64,000 nucleotides of DNA from Flavobacterium sp. SLB02 (GTDB taxonomy: Bacteria > Bacteroidota > Bacteroidia > Flavobacteriales > Flavobacteriaceae), in contig NZ_CP045928.1 of assembly GCF_009664855.1 (NCBI RefSeq), positions 372,001 through 436,000 of the forward strand. Direction: 5' to 3'. The position numbers and the translations under genes were made by a program. Under the pieces are notes generated by a model. The model was not told the origin of the DNA. It searched no databases and saw nothing but the letters and a program-made list of their open reading frames with translations. The first letter of the stretch is position 1, and the number at the start of each line of letters is the position of its first letter. Below, piece after piece: positions 1 to 10,125 of the stretch.

Positions 1-1
1 A

Positions 2-3000
2 CTGTTTTATGATCGTAATTATGGTGTTTTAGTAGGCACAGCAAAAGGACTGGATTGTTTTGACCCTAAAAACGGATCGCGAAAAGAACTTCCGAAAACT
101 TTAAAAGAAAATGAAGCTTTAATCCATTCTAAGATTTGGAAAATAATTAAAGAAAAAAATGGCGATTTATGGTTTGCGACCGAAGCAAACGGAGTTTTTC
201 ATTATAATGCAGCCGCAAATTCCGTAAAAAATTATCTTCAGAATTCCGGCAATAAGAAAAGTTTATCATCAAATTGGGTCAATGATATTGTGGCGGTAGA
301 TGCCAATACGATTTGGTTTGCCACAAAAAACGGATTGTGCATTTATAAAAAAGACAAAAATGAGTTTACAAAATATCAGCATAATCCCCTTACAAGTTAC
401 AGCTTGTCTGACGATGATGTAAAATGTTTCCTAAAAGACCGTCACGATGATATCTGGATAGGAACCAATGGCGGAGGTGTGAACTTTTTCCAGAAAACCA
501 ATACTAATTTTACCAACGTAAGAGAGGTTATAAAACCCAATTTCGGATTAAACAGCGCCTTGGTAAATGCCGTTTCTAAAGAAAATAACAATGCTGTCTG
601 GGTAGGAACAAACGGAGGCGGTTTGAATTTTCTGGATTTTAGAAACAACAAAAATTCTTCGTATTTAATCGATACCAATGATTTTGATAAAAGCGTCAAT
701 ATGATTACGGCTTTAGTAAATCAGAATCAGGAAAGTTTGTTTTGCGGAACTTTCAACGGATTATTTAAGTTTAATAAAAACAGCAAAACATTCAGCAAAA
801 TTCCGCTTTCTCCAAACCCCAAAGAACGCAGCCGACCGATAACTTCTTTGTTACTTGATAATAATGATTTATGGGTAGGAACAAACGGAAATGGATTAAA
901 AAAAATACTGCCGGACGGAACCATAGAAAGTTATATGGCCGATGGAACTTCAAACGCGCTCAGCGATAATTTCATTACAGATATCGCAAACCGCGAAAAC
1001 GGCTTGTGGATTGCTACACAATACGGTTTGAACTTTTTTGATAAAAAACTTAAAAGAGTTACCAAAATCTATAAATCAGGAAAAGTCAGCGGATTGCCTA
1101 ATAACAGCCTTACGGTTATGTTTACCGATTCTAAGAAAAGATTTTGGGTAGGTTCTGAAAGTGGCGGCATCAATTTGTTGAATGAAAAAGCCGGACACTT
1201 TTTCGAAATCAACCGCGCGCTGGGTTTTACAGATGAAACCATAAAGAGCATTTCAGAAGATGCAAAGGGAAATATCTGGATCAGCGACAATAATTTGCTG
1301 TATAAAATCAGAACCAGGAAATTGAGAACAGCTCCCGCTATTTCTGATTTTGAAATTACTTCTTATTCCGCAAAAGACGGTTTAAAAGTAAAGCAGTTCT
1401 CGAACAACAGCAGTTTAAAATTAAATGATAACGAGCTAATTTTCGGATCTTCAAACGGATTGATTGTTTTTAATCCATCCAAACTCATAAAATCTCCGGA
1501 TAATGCAGAGATTGTTTTAACGAAGCTTATCGTGAACAATGAAGAAATCAGACCCGGAAGTAAAGAAGTGGAACTAAAAGAAGATATAAGTGAAACTCAG
1601 GAAATTACCCTGCATCATGATCAGGGATATATTGGATTGGAATTCAGTGCAATGAATTTTGTTTCTCCCGAAAAAAACGAATATGCCTATAAACTCGAAA
1701 GTTCCTTTAATAAAGACGATTGGCATACCATTGGTTCACAGCATTATATCAATCTTACCAATTTAAATTCGGGAACTTATCTCTTGAAAATTAAAACGGC
1801 AGATGGCGGTGGAAAATGGAATCCAGCCATTAAAACCTTAAAAATAATCATGTTACCGCCCTGGTGGAAAACATGGTGGGCTTATATTTTCTATTTCGGA
1901 TTATTACTAGCCGGATCCGTTTTATTATTTAGATTTTTAAGAAATCGTGAATTATTAAAACAAGCTTTTTATCTGGAACAAGTCGAGAAAGAAAGACAAG
2001 AGGAATTGTACAAAATGAAACTGGATTTTTTTACCAATGTTTCGCACGAAATCAGAACGCCGTTAACACTGATAAGCGGTCCGGTTGAGGAACTTTTAAA
2101 TAGTGCCGAAAAGAATTCGAATCTCGAACACAAACTCAAAGTCATCAAAAACAATTCTGACCGATTATTAAAATTAGTCAATGAATTAATGGATTTTAGA
2201 AAAGCCGAAAAAGGAAGCATGAAAATTTATTGCGAACAGCAGGATATCGTTTCTTTCTGTTTTGATATTTACGAATCCTTCCGCGGATTTGCTGTCGAGA
2301 AAAAAATCGATTACAAATTCGTTCTCAACATCAATACCGCTTTGATTTATTTTGATAAAAATCAGATGGAGAAAGTGATTTATAATCTGCTTTCGAATGC
2401 CTTTAAATTTACCAGTAAAAACGGCCGAATCACTTTGGCCGTAGAACAAAAAGAAGATTCAGATTCCATAGAAATAAAAGTAAAAGACAACGGAATTGGA
2501 ATTCCTGAAAACAGAAAAAAGAAAATCTTCAAAAACTTTTTCCAATTAGACGATCGCGGAAGCGCCAATTTGGGAAGCGGTATTGGTCTTGCTTTAAGCA
2601 AAAGTATTGTCGAATTGCATCACGGAGAAATTAAAGTACAAACAGAAGCTGATGCCAATTTCAACACCATATTTACTATTACTTTAAAAAAAGGAAAAGA
2701 CCATTTTAAAAAGTCGCAAATTGTTGAAAATGCCATTAAAATAGAAGAAAATGCAAGTCCAATCTCGGATGTGAAAACCGAAATTGAAACGTATGAGGCG
2801 CAATATATTGAAGAACCGGAAAACAGCAATAAAAAGACCATTTTGGTTATTGAAGACAACGATGAAGTATTGTCTTTTGTCTATGATATTTTATACAGCG
2901 ATTACAAAGTCCTGAAATTTACAGACGGAATAAAGGCGCTCGAATACATGGAAAAAGAAATTCCGGACCTTATCGTAACCGATGTCATGATGCCGGAAAT

Positions 3001-3592
3001 GGACGGTTTTGAATTGTGTAAAATTCTAAAAACAAACCTCAATACCAATCACATTCCGGTTATTCTGCTAACGGCGAAATCATCTACTTTAAACAGAATT
3101 GAAGGACTTTCGACAGGGGCAGATGCCTATATTTCGAAACCTTTCAGCATAGAAGAATTAAAACTGACAATAGCCAATTTATTATCGGCCAAAGAAATAA
3201 TGCGTCAGAAATACAGAAACGGATTTATTACAGATACTGAGGACGAAAATGCAAATACGCCCGAAGGTTTATTCGTAAAAAAACTAACCCAGATCATCGA
3301 AGCCAACATCGATAATACGGATTTTGATGTCAATGATTTAGTTCGTGAAATAGGAATGAGCAGAACCGTGCTTTATAAAAAAGTACAAACCCTTACCAAT
3401 CAATCCGTAGCTGGTTTTATTAAAAATATGCGATTAAAAAAAGCAACCAGTTTATTACTGAACACCAGCTATTCAGTATCAGAAGTTACCAATATGGTAG
3501 GTTTTAACGATCGAAAACATTTCAGTAAAGAATTTAAAAGGTTTTATAATTTATCGCCTACTGAATACAAAAACTCTCATTTGAATAATTAG
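2..3592 (+). CDS. Hybrid two-component sensor/regulator (HTCS), 5' part outside window
   Basis: One-protein signalling system of polysaccharide-utilisation loci: a periplasmic sensor binds an oligosaccharide and the cytoplasmic part activates the neighbouring susCD operon. The reading frame is open from base 2, so the start lies left of the window. In order: beta-propeller repeats of the WIGTNGGG type, a Y_Y_Y domain near bases 1690-1850, one membrane segment near 1870-1945, histidine kinase with H-box SHEIRTPLTLI near 2042, ATP-binding boxes DNGIGIP and GSGIGLAL, a receiver domain with DVMMPEMDG (phospho-Asp codon at 2981), and a C-terminal AraC-type DNA-binding domain. It lies 430 bp upstream of susC on the same strand, the usual place for the cognate regulator. 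Family is certain; the inducing sugar is inferred only from the downstream enzymes. Confidence 0.95.
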   Translation: MFYDRNYGVLVGTAKGLDCFDPKNGSRKELPKTLKENEALIHSKIWKIIKEKNGDLWFATEANGVFHYNAAANSVKNYLQNSGNKKSLSSNWVNDIVAVDANTIWFATKNGLCIYKKDKNEFTKYQHNPLTSYSLSDDDVKCFLKDRHDDIWIGTNGGGVNFFQKTNTNFTNVREVIKPNFGLNSALVNAVSKENNNAVWVGTNGGGLNFLDFRNNKNSSYLIDTNDFDKSVNMITALVNQNQESLFCGTFNGLFKFNKNSKTFSKIPLSPNPKERSRPITSLLLDNNDLWVGTNGNGLKKILPDGTIESYMADGTSNALSDNFITDIANRENGLWIATQYGLNFFDKKLKRVTKIYKSGKVSGLPNNSLTVMFTDSKKRFWVGSESGGINLLNEKAGHFFEINRALGFTDETIKSISEDAKGNIWISDNNLLYKIRTRKLRTAPAISDFEITSYSAKDGLKVKQFSNNSSLKLNDNELIFGSSNGLIVFNPSKLIKSPDNAEIVLTKLIVNNEEIRPGSKEVELKEDISETQEITLHHDQGYIGLEFSAMNFVSPEKNEYAYKLESSFNKDDWHTIGSQHYINLTNLNSGTYLLKIKTADGGGKWNPAIKTLKIIMLPPWWKTWWAYIFYFGLLLAGSVLLFRFLRNRELLKQAFYLEQVEKERQEELYKMKLDFFTNVSHEIRTPLTLISGPVEELLNSAEKNSNLEHKLKVIKNNSDRLLKLVNELMDFRKAEKGSMKIYCEQQDIVSFCFDIYESFRGFAVEKKIDYKFVLNINTALIYFDKNQMEKVIYNLLSNAFKFTSKNGRITLAVEQKEDSDSIEIKVKDNGIGIPENRKKKIFKNFFQLDDRGSANLGSGIGLALSKSIVELHHGEIKVQTEADANFNTIFTITLKKGKDHFKKSQIVENAIKIEENASPISDVKTEIETYEAQYIEEPENSNKKTILVIEDNDEVLSFVYDILYSDYKVLKFTDGIKALEYMEKEIPDLIVTDVMMPEMDGFELCKILKTNLNTNHIPVILLTAKSSTLNRIEGLSTGADAYISKPFSIEELKLTIANLLSAKEIMRQKYRNGFITDTEDENANTPEGLFVKKLTQIIEANIDNTDFDVNDLVREIGMSRTVLYKKVQTLTNQSVAGFIKNMRLKKATSLLLNTSYSVSEVTNMVGFNDRKHFSKEFKRFYNLSPTEYKNSHLNN

Positions 3593-3605
3593 CCATAAAG
3601 TCAGC

Positions 3606-3715
3606 AATCCCGATAGCTATTAATTGAACGCTGATGAAACAGATTCGCTATCGCGAAAATGCAGATTCACGCAGATATTTTAAAAACATTAAAGATCCGT
3701 TTTAATCTGCGTCTT
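3606..3715. repeat. Dispersed intergenic repeat (family A), first copy
   Basis: The 3593-4021 gap carries no gene. Its first part has degenerate direct copies of GATGAAACAGATT and GCAGATT separated by a CG-rich loop (GCTATCGCGAAAATGC). A related copy (GATGAAACGGATTT, then ACGCGGATT) lies at 54700-54750 on the far side of the prophage. This is a non-coding dispersed repeat with unknown role. Confidence 0.5.
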
Positions 3716-3756
3716 TGCGAAAGCAAATCAGTAAAAATTCGCCTCTAATTATACAT

Positions 3757-3797
3757 AAAGTCCGCAAAGTTTAATTTAAGCTTTGCGGACTTTGTGT
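3757..3797. terminator. Intrinsic terminator after the HTCS gene
   Basis: Perfect 13-bp inverted repeat AAAGTCCGCAAAG / CTTTGCGGACTTT (3757-3769 and 3781-3793) with an 11-nt loop, followed by a T-rich stretch. It separates the sensor gene from the susC operon. The rest of the gap to 4021 is A/T-rich leader DNA in which I see no convincing complete promoter. Confidence 0.8.
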
Positions 3798-4021
3798 TTT
3801 TATTCTTTGTGTGCTTTTCGGTTAAATCTTAAAAATTAATCGAATTTCAAAAATTTAAGTTTTTTATTACGAATACCGTTTTTTTAAAGCCTAAAACTGC
3901 AAAGAAGCACATTATTCCCCCCAAAAACGAATGTCTTCCTCCCCTAAAAACGCCATTTATTGGTCACATTTGCAATGAAATCATGACTGATTTTTAAACT
4001 AACTAACCAAAAAAATAACTT

Positions 4022-7000
4022 ATGAAAAAAAACAAACATGAAAAGATGTTTTTTCTTGGAGGAAATTATCTAAAACTAATTTTACTGCTGTTTATGTGTA
4101 TTCTTTCGACCACAACGAATGCACAGGAAACCTCAATCACAGGAAAAGTAGTCGATAGTCAGGGCTTACCCTTGCCAGGCGTAAATGTGCTTTCAAAAGG
4201 CACATCAAAAGGAGTCCAGACAGATTTTGATGGAAATTTCAGTATCAATGTTGCTGCTAAAAGTGTATTAGTGTTCTCTTTTATTGGGATGGATGAGGTT
4301 TCGGTTGAAACTGAAAATAAAAAGAATCTAAAAGTAGTGATGAAAGCAAGCTCTCAGGCACTTGACGAAATTATAGTCGTAGGATATGGTACAAAAAAGA
4401 AAAGCGACGTAATCAGCTCTGTGGCATCTGTTAAACCGGGTGACATGACTAAAGTTGCTACTTCTGATGTGGCCGAAATGTTAAGAGGTAAAGCAGCAGG
4501 GGTTCAGGTATCATTAGCTGATGGCGGACCAGGAAGTTCTTCAACAATACAAATTAGAGGAAAAAAATCCATCAACGGAAGCAACGAACCTATCGTAATT
4601 GCTGATGGAATCGTAATAGGAAACATCAATGATATTAATGCTAACGATATTGCTTCTTTAGAAATTTTAAAAGATGCCGCCGCGCAATCTATTTATGGGG
4701 CAAGAGCATCAAATGGGGTTATTTTAATTACGACTAAAAGAGGAAAAACAGGAAAAGCAAAAATTGCTTATAATGGATTCTCCGGAGTACAGACAATTAA
4801 TAGAAATTTCGATATCTACAGCGGCGAAGAATTTGCCCAGCTAAAAAGAGAAGCCTATAGAACAAGTAACAATGGCGTTTACAGACCAGACAATCAGGTT
4901 TTTTCTCCGCTTGAATTAGAATCGGTTCAATCCGGAAAATATATCGATTGGGAAAAATATGCCTTAAGAACCGGTGTGACCAATAACCATAGTTTGAGCG
5001 TTTCTTCAGGAACAGATAAAACCAGCATTTTTACGAGTTTAAATTACATTAATACTTCCGGTGTTGTACCCAATACCGACTTCGAAAAAGTGGCCATGAG
5101 AATTAATGTTGACCAAAGAATTACAGACTGGCTTAAAGTGGGAATGAATCTTTCGCTTCAGTTTTCTGAGTCAAATAGCCCTAATGTGGGGAATGTTCTA
5201 AATAATGCCATTAATACCTCACCGCTGGGTAAAATTTACAATGACGATGGTTCGTTCCGTCATCTTCCGGGTGGAATTCAGGAAACACCAAATCCGCTTA
5301 TTGATATTTATGAAACCAATACAAATGAGTTAAACAGAAACGATATTATGAATGTGTTTCTGGATATTAACATTTTAAAAGGTTTTACCTATAAATTAAA
5401 TGCCAGCAGAAGATCCTGGAATTACAAAGCAATGAATTTTAATTCTTCGAGATCACTTTCAGGAATTGCAAATTCAGGACAAGGAAGCGGCAGTATTCTT
5501 TTTAAGGATAATGTAGAATATCAGTTTAGTAATATTTTGAATTACAACTTTAATCTGGCCGAAAAAAATCATTTTAGTGCCACAGGAGTTTACGAAATAA
5601 CATCATCAGAATACAATGAGTTTAAAAATTCATCCAACAGAATTCCGAGTGATATTTTAGGGATTTATGGTATTGAAAGTGCTTTCCTGAACACGCCGGA
5701 AATTGGCGGTAACGAACGCTCTCTTATTTCATTTGCTGGAAAACTGGAATATGATTTTGACAATAGGTATTATTTTACAGTTTCAGGCAGAGCCGATGGA
5801 TCATCAGTATTTGGTAAAAATAATAAATGGGGATTTTTTCCCGCTGTAAATGCGGCGTGGAATGTTTCAAATGAAAATTTCATGAAAGAACACATTCCTG
5901 TTTTGAGCAATTTAAAATTAAGAGCCAGTTATGGTAAAGTAGGGAATCAGCCCAAAGATCCGTACCAAAGTATGGCAGTGGCAGACCAGAGAGATTATAT
6001 TATAAACGGAATAAAAGTATCAGGTTACGTTCCGGGTTCGCAATTGTCTAATCCGGATTTGCGCTGGGAAACTTCAACACAGTTAAATCTTGCCGCCGAT
6101 TTTGGTTTATTCAAAAACAGATTAATGGGAACGGTTGAGGTTTATAACACCGATACTTCAGACTTATTGATCTATGAAACTTTAAATGCCAATACGGGAT
6201 ATACAACCAAACTGTCTAATCTTGGAAAAGTAAATAACAAAGGTTTAGAGATTACTTTGAATGGAGATTTGATCAAAAAACAAGATTTTAGACTGAATGT
6301 TGGCGCAACTTTCACCAAAAATAAAAACAGCATCGTAAGTATTTATGGTAAAGATGCCAACGGAGATGGAAAAGAAGACGATTCTGTGGGAAATCTATGG
6401 TTCATCGGGAAGCCAATCGATGTGTATTATCGCTATAAAGCTGTTGGAATTTATCAGCAAGGCGAAAATATTCCAATTGTTACAGGAACAACTCTGTATC
6501 CGGGAGATATAAAATTATACGATGCAGATCCGTCAAACGGAGCAAATCCAAATCCGGATCAGGATAGAGTGATTACTTCAAAACTGCCTGATTGGTTCGG
6601 AACTTTTTCAGTGAGTTTAGAATACAAACGTTTCGATTTCTCGGCAGATATTTATACTGTTCAGGGCGTTACCAGAGACAATTTATTTTTATACGATTAT
6701 GTAAAAGGTGGTTCTTTAAGAGGAGTTAAAAACGGTATCAAACAAGATTACTGGACACCGGAAAACCCTGGAGGAAACTGGCCGAGACCAAGAGACGGAA
6801 ACGATCCGCCGTACATCAATACTTTAGGATTACAGGATGCCTCTTACATACGTTTACAAAACGTATCACTTGGGTTTAAATTTCCTGAAAACACACTTAA
6901 ATCATTGGGCTTAACCAATATGAGACTTTATGTAACAGGAAGTAATTTAATTACCATTACAGATTATCAGTCGTATAGTCCTGAAAAAGAGATCAACGAA

Positions 7001-7048
7001 TATCCTGAACCTGTTACTTGTGTTATAGGCTTACAAGTAGGTTTCTAA
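4022..7048 (+). CDS. SusC/RagA-family TonB-dependent outer-membrane transporter
   Basis: Outer-membrane beta-barrel that imports oligosaccharides with its SusD partner, powered by TonB. The 1008-residue protein has a signal peptide ending near NAQ (about residue 35), a carboxypeptidase-regulatory-like domain (SITGKVVDSQGLPLPGVNV, written here as family feature), a plug domain starting around DEIIVVGYGT, and a long barrel ending in an aromatic residue (LQVGF), typical for Bam-assembled barrels. Length is normal for SusC proteins. susD follows after 41 bp, so the two form one transcription unit. Likely controlled by the upstream HTCS. Confidence 0.95.
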   Translation: MKKNKHEKMFFLGGNYLKLILLLFMCILSTTTNAQETSITGKVVDSQGLPLPGVNVLSKGTSKGVQTDFDGNFSINVAAKSVLVFSFIGMDEVSVETENKKNLKVVMKASSQALDEIIVVGYGTKKKSDVISSVASVKPGDMTKVATSDVAEMLRGKAAGVQVSLADGGPGSSSTIQIRGKKSINGSNEPIVIADGIVIGNINDINANDIASLEILKDAAAQSIYGARASNGVILITTKRGKTGKAKIAYNGFSGVQTINRNFDIYSGEEFAQLKREAYRTSNNGVYRPDNQVFSPLELESVQSGKYIDWEKYALRTGVTNNHSLSVSSGTDKTSIFTSLNYINTSGVVPNTDFEKVAMRINVDQRITDWLKVGMNLSLQFSESNSPNVGNVLNNAINTSPLGKIYNDDGSFRHLPGGIQETPNPLIDIYETNTNELNRNDIMNVFLDINILKGFTYKLNASRRSWNYKAMNFNSSRSLSGIANSGQGSGSILFKDNVEYQFSNILNYNFNLAEKNHFSATGVYEITSSEYNEFKNSSNRIPSDILGIYGIESAFLNTPEIGGNERSLISFAGKLEYDFDNRYYFTVSGRADGSSVFGKNNKWGFFPAVNAAWNVSNENFMKEHIPVLSNLKLRASYGKVGNQPKDPYQSMAVADQRDYIINGIKVSGYVPGSQLSNPDLRWETSTQLNLAADFGLFKNRLMGTVEVYNTDTSDLLIYETLNANTGYTTKLSNLGKVNNKGLEITLNGDLIKKQDFRLNVGATFTKNKNSIVSIYGKDANGDGKEDDSVGNLWFIGKPIDVYYRYKAVGIYQQGENIPIVTGTTLYPGDIKLYDADPSNGANPNPDQDRVITSKLPDWFGTFSVSLEYKRFDFSADIYTVQGVTRDNLFLYDYVKGGSLRGVKNGIKQDYWTPENPGGNWPRPRDGNDPPYINTLGLQDASYIRLQNVSLGFKFPENTLKSLGLTNMRLYVTGSNLITITDYQSYSPEKEINEYPEPVTCVIGLQVGF

Positions 7049-7089
7049 CAGCACATTTAAGACATCAATAAAATAAAAATAACAAGATC

Positions 7090-8682
7090 ATGAAAAATAT
7101 AAATTTTCTATTTGTTTTGATATTCGGACTTTCTTTAGGATTGACTTCGTGCGAGGAGTTTCTGGAAGAAAACGTAAAAGATCAGATTTCTGTAGATTAT
7201 ATCTACACTTCTCCGGCAGGATTAGAAGTTGGAGTAAATGCACTGTACAACCAAATGAGGTATTATAATTCGCCATCCGGAGATAATAACGATTTATGGG
7301 CCAATGTATTTTTTATGGTTGCCACCGATTTAGGATTGCACAGAACCTGGAATACACCTTACGGAACAGGCCATAATCCGCAATCTTTTACAGGATCAAA
7401 ATGGATTCAGGGATATAAAATTATCGACAGATGTTCTGCCATTATCACTTCGGCAAGAAGCATTAATATGGATGCAAATGCCAAAAAAAGATTAGTGGCT
7501 CAGGCGCGTGTTATACGAGGCGAATTGTATTTAGATTTAAAACAAATGTACGGTGGGATTTTAATCGACACCATTCCAACAACACCAGAAAACATTAATG
7601 ATGTAGTAGAATACAAAGTAGCCAGCGATGCAGATGTTTACAAATTAATCGACGGCGATTTGGATTATGCTATTGCAAATCTTCCTTTTAAAGTAGATGC
7701 GGGCCGTTACGGACAAGGTGTTGCAAGACATATTCGTGGTAAAAGCGCTTTATGGCAGCAAGACTGGATAGAAGCAGCAAAGCAATTTGATGCCATTATC
7801 AATGACGGAACTCACGGGTTAGTGACATTGGCAGAGGTTTGGGGACAAAATGCCAACCATAAAGAATCACTTTTTACCTATCAAAGAGATTTTCTATTAG
7901 GACCAAGTGATGACCTGGCAGGCGGCGGTGGTTTTTGGCTCGGAAGTGTTTTTACACAAAGAACGTATGAGTTAAATGCAAGCGAATTAATTCAGGATGT
8001 GGCTTACGGAGGTCAGTCTCTGGGATGGTTTTATCCCAACAATTATTTAAAATCTCTTTATGATCAAACCAACGATTTAAGATTTAAAACCTACTACTAT
8101 TCAGATAATTATCAGGATTATAAAATCAATGTTGTGGGTAACCCAAAATTCGGACAGCCTATTACCAATCCGGCAATTGCAGCGCCAAACGGAAATTATA
8201 GAGCCTGGCATTGGAGTTTAAAAAAATACCACGATACAGAAAAACTGCCAATGACATCCAACAGTTATAAAGATTATATGTATTACAGATTAGCCGAAAC
8301 CTATTTACTGGCATCAGAAGCCTATCATAATCTGGGTAACGACACAAAAGCGCTTGCCTATTTAAATAAAGTGAGAAGAAGAGGATATACCGGAAATCCG
8401 GAAAGTACTGTAACAACTTTCGATTTAACAACCTGGACATTAAATAATTATTTAGACGAATCGGCAAGAGAATTGGCTTTTGAAAACAACAGATGGTTTC
8501 TGCTAAAACGATTAGGACTTTTGGTAGAAAGACAAAATTTATATTTCCGTTCAAGTCCATCTGGAACGAGCGCCGGAGAAGTACCTTTAAAAATGACACC
8601 AATAATGGTCAATATGCCAATTCCACAAACTCAGATTGATTTAATGGGAAAACCGGCAGGATTTAATGTGGGGTATAATTAA
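7090..8682 (+). CDS. SusD/RagB-family surface glycan-binding lipoprotein
   Basis: Lid and capture subunit of the SusCD importer. The 530-residue protein has a lipoprotein signal with the lipid-anchored cysteine at residue 21 (LGLTSC), followed by acidic residues that fit the Bacteroidota surface-export signal. The C-terminal part has the SusD-family sequence YRLAETYLLASEAY and ends in the family style (ESARELAFENNRWFLLKRLG). It lies directly after susC, as expected, and is followed by hydrolase genes that would supply its ligands. Confidence 0.94.
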   Translation: MKNINFLFVLIFGLSLGLTSCEEFLEENVKDQISVDYIYTSPAGLEVGVNALYNQMRYYNSPSGDNNDLWANVFFMVATDLGLHRTWNTPYGTGHNPQSFTGSKWIQGYKIIDRCSAIITSARSINMDANAKKRLVAQARVIRGELYLDLKQMYGGILIDTIPTTPENINDVVEYKVASDADVYKLIDGDLDYAIANLPFKVDAGRYGQGVARHIRGKSALWQQDWIEAAKQFDAIINDGTHGLVTLAEVWGQNANHKESLFTYQRDFLLGPSDDLAGGGGFWLGSVFTQRTYELNASELIQDVAYGGQSLGWFYPNNYLKSLYDQTNDLRFKTYYYSDNYQDYKINVVGNPKFGQPITNPAIAAPNGNYRAWHWSLKKYHDTEKLPMTSNSYKDYMYYRLAETYLLASEAYHNLGNDTKALAYLNKVRRRGYTGNPESTVTTFDLTTWTLNNYLDESARELAFENNRWFLLKRLGLLVERQNLYFRSSPSGTSAGEVPLKMTPIMVNMPIPQTQIDLMGKPAGFNVGYN

Positions 8683-8764
8683 TTAGAATCAAATTTTTGT
8701 TAGTAACAATAGAGCTGGAAATCAAATTTGGTTTTGATTTCCGGATCAAATAAAAAATAACACG

Positions 8765-9859
8765 ATGATAAAGAAACAATATATTTTAGGTCTATTAACC
8801 GCTTTGTTATTTGCTTCTTGCAGCAACGACGAAAAAACAGTTTTTATTAATGTTGATGATAATGGATCTCCGGTGAATCCAACTCCAACATTGACTTTAA
8901 AAGAAAAAGCAAAGTTTAAAATTGGGGCTGCAGTAAAAATGAAAGATCTACAAAACGAAACCAATTTTAAAAATGCAGTCTTAAAACATTACAGTCAAAT
9001 CACGGCCGAATACGAAATGAAAATGGCCAGCATCTGGACTTCGGCCACCGCTTACAATTATACCGCAGGCGATTATCTGACCACTTTTGCCAAAGACAAT
9101 AATCTGGAAATTCACGGACATACTTTGGTTTGGTACGATTCATTTCCGGAATGGTTTAAAAATGCCAAATACGATTCAATCGCATTCGAAACCAAAGTCA
9201 AAATTTATATTACCGATGTTGTAGGACATTACAAAGGAAAAGTTAAAAGCTGGGATGTGGTAAACGAGGTTTTTGCAGATGGCGGAGCTTTAAGAAACGA
9301 AGCCGTGATTAATCCGCTTTTTAAAGATCCGATTGGATTTTACGGAAGGTGTTTTAAATACGCAAAAGCAGCCGATCCTGATGCCAAATTATTCTACAAT
9401 GATTACAGCGTTGTATTTGATGCAGGAAAAAGAGCTGCCATCAAAAAAATGGTCACAAGATTCAAAGCCAATGGAGTACCAATTGATGGTGTGGGAGATC
9501 AGTTTCATTACGCTACCGATACCAATCGACAAACCATGAAAACGGGTTTTACAGATCTGGCTTCGACAGGATTGTTAATTCATATTTCAGAATTGGACAT
9601 TAAAGTAAATACTGCAAAATCAGATTCGTATGTGTTTAATGATGTCGAACAGCAAAAACAATCTGAAACCTATAAATACATTACCACTATGTATGAAGAA
9701 CTGCCTCAAAATCAAAAATTTGCGATCTCAACCTGGGGTGTAACCGATAAATATACGTGGCTGACAAGCTTCTGGCATTCAAAAGAATATCCGTTGCTAT
9801 TAGACGCTGATTATAATAAGAAACCGGCTTATCAGGGATTTTTGGACGGATTAAAATAG
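8765..9859 (+). CDS. GH10 endo-1,4-beta-xylanase, lipoprotein
   Basis: Hydrolyses internal beta-1,4 bonds of xylan. The 364-residue protein has a lipoprotein signal with Cys19 (LLFASCSND), so it is probably surface- or periplasm-anchored. The GH10 barrel shows HGHTLVWY, the acid/base motif WDVVNE (Glu168), FYNDYS and the nucleophile motif ISELDI (Glu276). Both catalytic glutamates are present and the length is normal for a single-domain GH10. Its position after susCD gives the best clue that the locus targets a xylan-type glycan. Confidence 0.93.
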   Translation: MIKKQYILGLLTALLFASCSNDEKTVFINVDDNGSPVNPTPTLTLKEKAKFKIGAAVKMKDLQNETNFKNAVLKHYSQITAEYEMKMASIWTSATAYNYTAGDYLTTFAKDNNLEIHGHTLVWYDSFPEWFKNAKYDSIAFETKVKIYITDVVGHYKGKVKSWDVVNEVFADGGALRNEAVINPLFKDPIGFYGRCFKYAKAADPDAKLFYNDYSVVFDAGKRAAIKKMVTRFKANGVPIDGVGDQFHYATDTNRQTMKTGFTDLASTGLLIHISELDIKVNTAKSDSYVFNDVEQQKQSETYKYITTMYEELPQNQKFAISTWGVTDKYTWLTSFWHSKEYPLLLDADYNKKPAYQGFLDGLK

Positions 9860-9866
9860 AGTTTTA

Positions 9867-10112
9867 GAATATAGAGAATAGAATATAGAAAATAGATCTA
9901 AAAGAAGAGAAACAAGAGAGAAGAAGCAAGATTAGGTGAGAAATCTTTTCTCTATATTCTTTATTCTATTTTCTAAAAAAAACAAGAATCAAGATTTGCT
10001 GAGAAGTTTATTCTCTTTATTCTTTGTTCTTTCTTCTGTCTCAAAAAAAAGAATAAAATGAGAAGCCTATTCTCTTTACTCTTTCTTCTATTCTCTTTAA
10101 AAAAAATAACCA
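9867..10112. repeat. Degenerate purine/pyrimidine repeats and hairpins between GH10 and PKD genes
   Basis: A 266-bp gap with no gene. It alternates purine runs (AGAATATAGAGAATAGAATA) with pyrimidine runs. The unit GAGAAG(T/C)(T/C)TATTCTCTTT occurs at about 9995 and 10061, with a third degenerate relative (GAGAAATCTTTTCTC) near 9937. Purine and pyrimidine runs are complementary, so strong RNA hairpins are possible. Such spacing could attenuate transcription between surface and periplasmic genes; that role is inference. Confidence 0.55.
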
Positions 10113-10125
10113 AAAAAAAGAAATC

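Noticed and set aside
8162..8602. 146-codon minus-strand frame inside susD
   Set aside because: Opposite strand of a clear SusD gene; composition is low-complexity and no family features are seen.
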